A stretch of DNA of 64,000 nt from Glandiceps talaboti (taxonomy: Eukaryota; Hemichordata; Enteropneusta; Spengelidae): the NCBI RefSeq assembly GCF_964340395.1, contig NC_135561.1:22130986-22194985 (forward strand). The letters are read 5' to 3'. The notes under the pieces were generated by a model. The model made no database searches, was not told where the DNA came from, and saw only the letters and a list, made by a program, of their open reading frames with translations. A program made the position numbers and the translations under genes. Below, piece after piece: positions 26,201 through 38,200 of this stretch; positions within the stretch are counted from its first letter, which is position 1; every line of letters starts with the position of its first letter.

Positions 26201-29200
26201 AAGCACTAAGAAACTGTACAACCATACAGAAAGCACTAAGAAACTGTACAACCATACAGAAAAGCACTAAGAAATTATACAACCATGCAGAAAGCACTAA
26301 GAAACTGTACAACCATACAGAAAGCACTAAGAAATTATACAACCATACAGAAAGCACTAAGAAACTGTACAACCATACAGAAAGCACTAAGAAACTGTAC
26401 AACCATACAGAAAGCACTAAGAAACTGTACAACCATACAGAAAGCACTAAGAAACTGTACAACCATACAGAAAGCACTAAGAAATTGTACAACCATACAG
26501 AAAGCACTAAGAAACTATACAACCATACAGAAAGCACTAAGAAACTGTACAACCATACAGAAAGCACTAAGAAACTGTACAACCATACAGAAAGCACTAA
26601 GAAATTGTACAACCATACAGAAAGCACTAAGAAACTATACAACCATACAGAAAGCACTAAGAAATTATACAACCATGCAGAAAGCACTAAGAAATTGTAC
26701 AACCATGCAGAAAGCACTAAGAAATTGTACAACCATGCAGAAAGCACTAAGAAACTGTACAACCATACAGAAAGCACTAAGAAACTGTACAACCATACAG
26801 AAAGCACTAAGAAATTATACAACCATGCAGAAAGCACTAAGAAATTGTACAACCATGCAGAAAGCACTAAGAAACTGTACAACCATACAGAAAGCACTAA
26901 GAAACTGTACAACCATACAGAAAGCACTAAGAAATTATACAACCATACAGAAAGCACTAAGAAACTGTACAACCATACAGAAAGCACTAAGAAACTGTAC
27001 AACCATGCAGAAAGCACTAAGAAACTGTACAACCATACAGAAAGCACTAAGAAACTGTACAACCATGCAGAAAGCACTAAGAAATTATACAACCATACAG
27101 AAAGCACTAAGAAACTGTACAACCATACAGAAAGCACTAAGAAATTATACAACCATACAGAAAGCACTAAGAAACTGTACAACCATGCAGAAAGCACTAA
27201 GAAATTATACAACCATACAGAAAGCACTAAGAAACTGTACAACCATGCAGAAAGCACTAAGAAACTGTACAACCAAGCTACTCACAGCAATATTCAGTTT
27301 CTTGCTACAATTTGTCCAAATGACATGAACTAATGAAATGCCACCATGCAGACATCAAATGCAGACATCAAAATTCTGGTGCCCACATGTCTGCATTTAG
27401 ATGTAGTTTATTTCATTTAGACAAAATGTAGCAAGAAATTACAATCTTGCTATCTTGTGGCAATTTTTTCGTGCCGATTCCTCTCCTGTGTGGGTAACTT
27501 TTAAAGACATTTTGGTCATTTATGGCCATTATAAGCCAAATACCTAGCATCTTTGATATTTTTGGCCTCGCATGAATTTTTCCTTGTGTGTGTGTGCCTG
27601 AACGTGAGCATTTTGATCACGGCTTTCTGTTAAGGTTGCCTGCATGGCAAAGACATAAGTACAAAATATTTGCCCCAGTCTATAAACACAGGTGAGTAAA
27701 CTTCTACAACAATAACTACGGTATTTTCATGACAAACATGTCGATATTTGGCCAAAATACCTTTACTGAGTTGGAATAGTCAAGAAAGTATACCAAATGA
27801 GATAACTATCCTATGCTATAACAATAACTGTTGACTATTTCCTCTAAGGCAATAGCAATGAGAGGTGCGAGGAAATTGCCACAAGTGAAATTTTGCTCAG
27901 CTGATTCCTCTAGTGTTCGCCTGACTTCAAGATGTAGAATGTGCAATTTCTTATTGGTTTCTGTGTGATTATATTAGACAGAGCCAGTCAACACTAATGT
28001 GAAATGTGAATTTGTGTTTCTGAAAGACAAGCTTGCCAGGACAAGACCAAAACAGGAACCATACTCACTAGGGAGACTGAAAGATCACTAAAAACAAGAT
28101 TTTTGGACATCAACATCCAAGTATATGATCCCCATCAAATCGCCAGGACATTATTTTAACATTTACAAACTAAGTAAAATTCATTTAATCACAAAATTTT
28201 CAAATGCAAACTCATTTTAATTTTGTCAAAAATACTTTTAGATTCTTTCACCACAGTCAGTGAATCAGAAGTCTAGCTAAACTTTGACATCAAAAAGGCA
28301 AAAAATGATCATTTTTACTACTGAGTATTGAGCTGTGTTTTACCAGTCGATGTAGACTGCTGTATTTTACTGACAGCCACTATGTTTTGATCTCACTCTC
28401 ACATGGTAATCCTACATTTGCATAATATGTGTTTTCCTTATTTTTCCACTTGCCTTATCTTTCCCTCTTTGTTTTTCCCTCTTTCCCTATCTTTTTTCCT
28501 TTCCATGTTTTCCTTGATTTTCCCTATCCCTGCTTTCTTTATCTTCCCTTATCTCCCTGTCTTTTCCTCACTCTCTTGTCTCTCTTCCTTGTCATCTATA
28601 TCTTCACATGTATCAGTCGTCTAGGTGGTGGTAACCAGTGTTGCTATGACAACGATGGTAATCTGATGTTTGCATTAGATACGGATCAAGGTAGTACACC
28701 AGACAGATACCATACCTGGGGATCTTATCCTTACAATGAAAGGGGTCGTGTACCATCAACATCTCATTGGTTGGTTGATGTCATTACATTCTATTACTGC
28801 TGTTTGTGGAGTGATCATTGCTGGAAGTATATGGCACTTAGGGCCACCAAGGACTGCATTGATTATGAACCAGCAAGACCAGGTAATGCATAGAACTTAT
28901 AGTGATATGCTTTCATTTCTATTTCTTGTTACTATGACAACCATCCAAGAGATGTAAATAACACTGAGGAGCTATCGCAGATGTAGAGTTGATCAAGTCA
29001 CTAATCTTATCATCCAAAATGTAGTTTGTATTCCAACTTGATTTGTGAGTTGGTTTATAAACTGATGTTACATTGACGTACCATGACAGTTATGGTCACA
29101 TCTGTTACTAGCTGACTTTGACAACAGAACTTCGCATGTGCTAGTTATATTTTAGTGCTTTAGAAGGTGAATTACCATAGACCCTACATGTGACTTGGTC

Positions 29201-32200
29201 ACTTAGGAGTACACAGAACAAACATATGATAACAATTAAATAACACTGTGTTTGGAGACCCTCATTTTATAACATAGTCGTTTATGTTCTCTATGTAGCC
29301 ACTGTGTTTGGTGACCCTCACTTTATAACATTGGATGGGTTGGAGTATTCATTTAATGATAAAGGGGAGTTCACACTTATTAAGACTACAGATGATATAT
29401 TTGAACTTCAAGGAAGATTTGAACAGATACAAGATGACCAAGGTATGTATCGCTTAGTCTGTCGAAGTATGTATTACTTAGTCTGTCAAAGTATGTATCA
29501 CTTAGTCTGTCGAAGTATGTATTACTTAGTCTGTCAAGGTATGTATTACTTAGTCTGTCAAAGTATGTATCACTTAGTCTGTCGAAGTATGTATTACTTA
29601 GTCTGTCAAAGTATGTATCACTTAGTCTGTCAAGGTATGTATCACTTAGTCTGTCGAAGTATGTATTACTTAGTCTGTCAAGGTATGTATCACTTAGTCT
29701 GTCAAGGTATGTATCACTTAGTCTGTCAAGGTATGTATCGCTTAGTCTGTCGAAGTATGTATCACTTAGTCTGTCAAAGTATGTATCACTTAGTCTGTCA
29801 AGGTATGAATCACTTAGTCTGTCAAGGTATGTATCACTTAGTCTGTCAAGGTATGTATCACTTAGTCTGTCGAAGTATGTATTACTTAGTCTGTCAAGGT
29901 ATGTATCACTTAGTCTGTCAAGGTATGTATTACTTAGTCTGTCGAAGTATGTATTACTTAGTCTGTCAAAGTATGTATTACTTAGTCTGTCAAAGTATGT
30001 ATCACTTAGTCTGTCAAAGTATGTATCACTTAGTCTGTCAAGGTATGTATCACTTAGTCTGTCAAGGTATGTATTACTTAGTCTGTCAAGGTATGTATCA
30101 CTTAGTCTGTCAAGGTATGTATCACTTAGTCTGTCAAGGTATGTATCACTTAGTCTGTCAAGGTATGTATCACTTAGTCTGTCAAGGTATGTATCACTTA
30201 GTCTGTCAAGGTATGTATCGCTTAGTCTGTCAAGGTATGTATCACTTAGTCTGTCAAGGTATGTATCACTTAGTCTGTCAAGGTATGTATCACTTAGTCT
30301 CAAGGTATGTATCACTTAGTCTGTCGAAGTATGTATTACTTAGTCTGTCAAGGTATGTATCACTTAGTCTGTCAAGGTATGTATTACTTAGTCTGTCGAA
30401 GTATGTATTACTTAGTCTGTCAAAGTATGTATTACTTAGTCTGTCAAAGTATGTATCACTTAGTCTGTCAAAGTATGTATCACTTAGTCTGTCAAGGTAT
30501 GTATCACTTAGTCTGTCAAGGTATGTATTACTTAGTCTGTCAAGGTATGTATCACTTAGTCTGTCAAGGTATGTATCACTTAGTCTGTCAAGGTATGTAT
30601 CACTTAGTCTGTCGAAGTATGTATCACTTAGTCTGTCAAGGTATGTATCACTTAGTCTGTCAAAGTATGTATCACTTAGTCTGTCGAAGTATGTATCACT
30701 TAGTCTGTCAAGGTATGTATCACTAATTAGTCTGTCAAGGTATGTATTACTTAGTCTGTCAAGGTATGTATTACTTAGTCTGTCAAGGTATGTATCACTT
30801 AGTCTGTCAAGGTATGTATTACTTAGTCTGTCGAAGTATGTATCACTTAGTCTGTCAAGGTATGTATCACTTAGTCTGTCGAAGTATGTATCACTTAGTC
30901 TGTCAAGGTATGTATTACTTAGTCTGTCAAGGTATGTATCACTTAGTCTGTCAAGGTATGTATCACTTAGTCTGTCAAGGTATGTATCACGTAGTCTGTC
31001 AAGGTATGTATCACGTAGTCTGTCAAGGTATGTATCACTTAGTCTGTCAAGGTATGTATCACTTAGTCTGTTGAAGTATGTATCACTTAGTCTGTCAAGG
31101 TATGTATCACTTAGTCTGTCAAAGTATGTATCACTTAGTCTGTCAAGGTATGTATCACTTAGTCTGTCAAGGTATGTATCACTTAGTCTGTCAAAGTATG
31201 TATTACTTAGTCTGTCAAGGTATGTATCACTTAGTCTGTCAAGGTATGTATCACTTAGTCTGTCAAGGTATGTATTACTTAGTCTGTCAAGGTATGTATT
31301 ACTTAGTCTGTCAAGGTATGTATCACTTAGTCTGTCAAGGTATGTATTACTTAGTCTGTCAAGGTATGTATCACTTAGTCTGTCAAAGTATGTATCACTT
31401 AGTCTGTCAAAGTATGTATCACTTAGTCTGTCAAGGTATGTATCACTTAGTCTGTCAAGGTATGTATCACTTAGTCTGTCAAAGTATGTATCACTTAGTC
31501 TGTCAAGGTATGTATCACTTAGTCTGTCAAAGTATGTATCACTTAGTCTGTCAAGGTATGTATTATTTAGTCTGTCAAGGTATGTATTACTTAGTCTGTC
31601 AAGGTATGTATCACTTAGTCTGTCAAGGTATGTATCACTTAGTCTGTCAAGGTATGTAGCACTTAGTCTGTCAAGGTATGTAGCACTTAGTCTGTCAAGG
31701 TATGTAGCACTTAGTCTGTCAAGGTATGTATCACTTAGTCTGTCAAGGTATGTATCACTTAGTCTGTCAAGGTATGTATCACTTAGTCTGTCAAAGTATA
31801 TATGTATCACTTAGTCTGTCAAGGTATGTATCACTTAGTCTGTCAAGGTATGTATCACTTAGTCTGTCAAGGTATGTATCACTTAGTCTGTCAAAGTATG
31901 TATCACTTAGTCTGTCAAGGTATGTATCACTTAGTCTGTCAAGGTATGTATCACTTGACTGTCATTCAACTTGGTGTTAGATGAGACTAATGTCAGTCAA
32001 TCTGTGTATGTACTGTACCACATATACACAGAAGGTGAAATGTTTATATAAGATACTACAAGAATAATGACAGAGCATGAAGTTAGGTTATTATTTGAAG
32101 AGTACATGTATATGCAATCTTCTCTGTAGAGGTTTAATCTATGAGCAGATCCCTGATAGGTTACTAATGTCAAACCCCATACAATATGGTAAATTTTGTA

Positions 32201-35200
32201 CACAAATGTGAAATCACAAAGTTTAATACCTATATTTAATGTGAAAGCCTGCATTGTCACAGGCAAGCAATATTTTGGTGGTTTCATTACATTTTAGGGT
32301 AAATCCATCTTAGTTAATAATTATCCATCATTCCAGAATTATAGAACAATGAATCAATTTGTCAATATTTGGTCTGAATCTTAGAAGTATACCATATTCC
32401 AAATGAATCTTTCCTTTTTAGGGAAATGAAAATTATTGAACTTACATAATAGCTAGACTGTGGGTGCATGCTGAGAAATAAATTGAGTTTTTAAATTTCA
32501 GATAACTTGGTGTAATTTTAATTTCAGGCAATGATGTTGATGCCACAGTGTTAACAGCTATAGTCTTACAGGATAACTTCAGTGATGGAGATAAAGTGGA
32601 GGTTAGATTAAGCCATTCAACAGTTCTTGAACTTCTGGTCAATGGACAAACTGTCAATATTGGTTCACAAGACTGGCTGGATTTTTATGGTAAGTATATG
32701 GCTCCATCGTTCTCTGTCTTCTTTAGCCCTCAACAGGAACAGTCCAGAAGGGGGCTAAAAGAATGACCCAGTATTATTTTTAGCCCTCAAAAGTTCTGAG
32801 CAAGGGAGTGAGGCAACAATTCTGGTGAAATATGAAAATGATATCTCTATGCTTGTTATCACCTGCTGCCCACTTGTGGTGAGCTATTGTATTCCTCATG
32901 TTGCAGTACATTGTTGAATTTATGGAACAGTAGAATTGTCAAAACAGCACATTATTTGAGATGAAAGCTGTGGAGTATTGTGTCTTTTGCAAGTAAAATA
33001 AACAAAATCTCATTTGTTGATATCTCGCTCTAATGAAGACCTGAGGCAGGCTTGAATTTGTAGTATCAGAAGCAGTAGTCAATGACCAAAATTATTGATA
33101 TGTCCGATCCTGTTATTCATTTGTTTAATAGACACCAGAACTATTGCCTCATTGCCCTTGCTCAGAGGGGTCAATGAGGAATGAACAGTCCAGCCCAGCC
33201 CAGCTCAGCCCAGCTAAGTCCAATGGCCCAGCCCAGCCCAGCCCAGCCCAGCCCATTGTCTAACAGTCCATGTATGTCAACAGTTGACACATCAACAGTC
33301 AATATCACTGTACATGTACATGTACATGTATGTCAACAGTTGACACATTGACAGTCAATATCACTGTACATGTATGTCAACAGTTGACACATTGACAGTC
33401 AATATCACTGTACATGTACATGTATGTCAACAGTTGACACATTGACAGTCAATATCACTGTACATGTATGTCAACAGTTGACACATTGACAGTTAGTATC
33501 ACTGTACATGTACATGTATGTCAACAGTTGACACATTGACAGTCAGTATCACTGTACATGTACATGTATGTCAACAGCTGACACATTGACAGTCAATATC
33601 ACTGTACATGTATGTCAACAGTTGACACATTGACAGTCAATATCACTGTACGTGTACATGTATGTCAACAGTTGACACATTGACAGTCAATATCACTGTA
33701 CATGTATGTCAACAGTTGACACATTGACAGTCAATATCACTGTACATGTACATGTATGTCAACAGTTGACACATTGACAGTCAATATCACTGTACATGTA
33801 TGTCAACAGTTGACACATTGGCAGTCAATATCACTGTACATGTATGTCAACAGTTGACACATCAACAGTCAATATCACTGTACATGTACATGTATGTCAA
33901 CAGTTGACACATTGACAGTCAATATCACTGTACATGTACATGTATGTCAACAGTTGACACATTGACAGTCAATATCACTGTACATGTATGTCAACAGTTG
34001 ACACATTGACAGTCAATATCACTGTACATGTACATGTATGTCAACAGTTGACACATTGACAGTCAATATCACTACATGTATGTCAACAGTTGACACATCA
34101 ACAGTCAATATCACTGTACATGTACATGTATGTCAACAGTTGACACATTGACAGTCAATATCACTGTACATGTACATGTATGTCAACAGTTGACACATTG
34201 ACAGTCAATATCACTGTACATGTACATGTATGTCAACAGTTGACACATTGACAGTCAATATCACTGTACATGTATGTCAACAGTTGACACATTGACAGTC
34301 AATATCACTATATGTATGTCAACAGTTGACACATTGGCAGTCAATATCACTACATATATGTCAACAGTTGACACATTGACAGTCAATATCACTGTACATG
34401 TACATGTATGTCAACAGCTGACACTTCTTTATTGATCAGTTCATATCTCATTATACTGAGTTGCTGTTCATCATTCATTTGTTAGGTGTTGCCTTGACTA
34501 CTCCTGAACGTGAATCAGGTGACAATATCACCATGGTGACAATTATGCTTGAACGTGGCATTGGTGTAGATGTGAAGGCACAATTAGATATGATGACAGT
34601 TCAATTTCTGTTGCCACCAACTCTCAAGGTAAGGTGATATATGGATGGGGTCAGAGGTCAATAACTCAAGATAAGGTAATATATGGATGGGGTCAGAGGT
34701 CAATAACTCAAGATAAGGTAATATATGGATGGGGTCAGAGGTCAATAACTCAAGATAAGGTAATATATGGATGGGGTCTGAGGTCAATAACTCAAGATAA
34801 GGTGATATATGGATGGGGTCAGAGGTCAATAACTCAAGATAAGGTAATATAGGGATTTGTGATATTTTTGGCTTTCTGATAAACAGAATAATAGTAAATA
34901 GTTTATTTGTAATATTTCTATCTTACTAATAAACAGAATATTGTAACTGGTTTGTAACTATTTTTATAGATTTTTATTGGGTGTTTCTAAGAGAGCTCCA
35001 ATTAATTGTATAATAGCGGAATTGGGGCGTTTTCCTGTTAATTTTGTTGTTATTAAGCATATGTTGAAGTATTGGCATAGATTAGTTATTAGTGATGATT
35101 GTTTATTAAAGTCAGCATACTTATCTTCCATGCGTTATTCAAATTGCATGGGGAAACTATATAACAGATATGCTTGATAAATATAGCGAGAGCAATATTT

Positions 35201-38200
35201 GGTCTTGTATTTGTAATTTTAATTCTACCCTTAATACAATTCAGGACAATCTATGCAAAGACTTTTGTAAATCTTGGTTTAATGATTTATTTAATAATGT
35301 TAGAAGAAATGGTAGTGATAAAAACAAACTTAGAACTTATAGAACTTTTAAATCTGTATTCAAACTAGAAAACTACCTAATCAAGATTAAGAATCCCACT
35401 TGTCGTAGATTAATTACAAAATTTAGAGTCTCTGATTTTCATTTACAAATAGAGTTGGGTAGAAGGTGTATGCCGAAAATTCCTGCCAATGAAAGCTTTT
35501 GCAAGTATTGCCCTTCAGTTGTTGAAGATGAATATCATTTTATTATTCACTGCCCACAACACAAAAATGAGAGAGAGGTTTTATTTTCTTTGATATCTTT
35601 GAAATGTGCTTATTTTAATACTTTAAACAGTCAAGAGATATTTTTGTATATTCTCAGTTCAGATGATAAACACCCTTTTGCCAAATTCCTTTTAGATACA
35701 TCTCGAAAGATATCCTCAGCAGACAAGTAATGTGTATTGTATTTTTGCCTTGTATTGTATTGTATTGTGTTTATTATACCATGCTTTCCACAGCATGTTG
35801 TTAAGTAATAAAGAATTACTGTAATTAGCCCCAGTGGGCACTGCCCAGAGGGGCTATTACTTTGGGTTCTGTCTGTTTGTCTAGCCATCCGTTTCTTTGT
35901 GCATGCCCACTCATATTCCTGGCTTGTACAAACCAATTTCAACCAAACCTGGCACAAAGGTAACATACTATGTGAGATATATGCATGTCATTTTGTTTTA
36001 TGACTGAATCAAGTATGACCAAATGGCAGCCATATTTCATATTGTATTTCACAATATACATCATTAATTTATAGTTGTAATATGTAGTGACTCCATTAAG
36101 TGCCTACACCCATATTGTCAAATATCAGTTTTCTTTTAAAGGCTTGACCTTTGACCTTGAAAGTCTTTAAAATTTTGGTTATCTTCATAGCTTTTTGAAT
36201 CAAACATTTCAAGTGATATGTTTTAATCATGACTTGGGTTTGACTATGTGTGAGGCATATACAAGTCACTTAATTTTGTGACCTTGACGTGTATAGTAAA
36301 AAGGCAGCCATATTTCTCATTAAAAAACACATTCAGAGAGAAAAAGTTACATTCTAGCTCTACACTTAAGATGGCCAAATATTATTGTTAATTAAACTGA
36401 AAACCCAACACTACAAACCTTTGCATCCATAGAAGCATTGCCATGTTAAAATTATTCTAATCATCTTACAAAATACAAGACAGAAAAAAGTTGGGGGACT
36501 ATATTGTCTTCGACTTAAGGCTTGTTTGTAATATTTTTATCTTTTATTGATAAACAGAATATAGTGACTGGTTTATTTGGTAATTGGAATGATGATGTTA
36601 CTGATGACCTCATGACCCCTGATGGTAAAATAATACCAGCTGATTCACCACCAGAAGAGATATTTAGTGATTTTGGACGTGAATGTGAGTATTTTATAAC
36701 TTGTATGTAGCACAACTGTATAGGTTCAGTAATACTATAGACAATGGCACATGCATATAGCTGCCATGTAACTTTCTACTCCTAAGCTAACATTTAACAC
36801 CTTGATTGACAGCCATCTCATGTACACAGGTGATACATAACAAGTGCCATGCAACATATTATCAGATATCATGATGCTAATTATAAAAGTTTAGTATTAT
36901 CAGATGTCAGGATGCTAATTATAAGTGTTTAGTATTATCAGATATCATGATGCTAATTATAAAAGTTTAGTATTATTAGATATCATGATGCTAATTATAA
37001 GTGTTTAGTATTATCAGATATCATGATGCTAATTATAAGAGTTTAATATTATCAGATATCATGATGCTAATTATAAGTGTTTAGTATTATCAGATATCAT
37101 GATGCTAATTATAAGAGTTTAATATTATCAGATATCATGATGCTAATTATAAGTGTTTAGTATTATCAGATATCATGATGCTAATTATAAGAGTTTAATA
37201 TTATCAGATATCATGATGCTAATTATAAGTGTTTAGTATTATCAGATATCATGATGCTAATTATAAGTGTTTAGTATTATTAGATATCAGGATGCTAATT
37301 ATAAGTGTTTAGTATTATTAGATATCATGATGCTAATTATAAAAGTTTAGTATTATCAGATATCATGATGCTAATTATAAGTGTTTAGTATTATCAGATA
37401 TCATGATGCTAATTATAAGAGTTTAATATTATTAGATATCATGATGCTAATTATAAAAGTTTAGTATTATCAGATATCATGATGCTAATTATAAGTGTTT
37501 AGTATTATCAGATATCAGGATGCTAATTATAAGTGTTTAGTATTATTAGATATCATGATGCTAATTATAAGTGTTTAGTATTATCAGATATCATGATGCT
37601 AATTATAAGTGTTTAGTATTATCAGATATCATGATGCTAATTATAAGAGTTTAGTATTATTAGATATCATGATGCTAATTATAAGTGTTTAGTATTATCA
37701 GATATCAGGATGCTAATTATAAGAGTTTAATATTATTAGATATCATGATGCTAATTATAAGTGTTTAGTATTATCAGATATCATGATGCTAATTATAAGT
37801 GTTTAGTATTATCAGATATCATGATGCTAATTATAAGTGTTTAGTATTATCAGATATCAGGATGCTAATTATAAGAGTTTAATATTATCAGATATCATGA
37901 TGCTATTTATAAGTGTTTAGTATTATCAGATATCATGATGCTAATTATAAAAGTTTAGTATTATCAGATATCATGATGCTAATTATAAGTGTTTAGTATT
38001 ATCAGATATCATGATGCTAATTATAAGTGTTTAGTATTATCAGATATCATGATGCTAATTATAAAAGTTTAGTATTATCAGATATCATGATGCTAATTAT
38101 AAAAGTTTAGTATTATCAGATATCATGATGCTAATTATAAGTGTTTAGTATTATCAGATATCATGATGCTAATTATAAGTGTTTAGTATTATCAGATATC

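Noticed and set aside
25633-27333. 566-codon + strand ORF and 382-codon minus-strand ORF
   Set aside because: Both are translations of a 30-bp tandem repeat inside intron 10; a period divisible by 3 keeps frames open on both strands.
29304-31814. 836-codon ORF as a stand-alone protein
   Set aside because: It begins inside the VWD exon and continues in a 24-bp array that is an intron; the exon 12-13 junction is phase-perfect without it. Only its possible use as alternative exon extension is kept as a finding.
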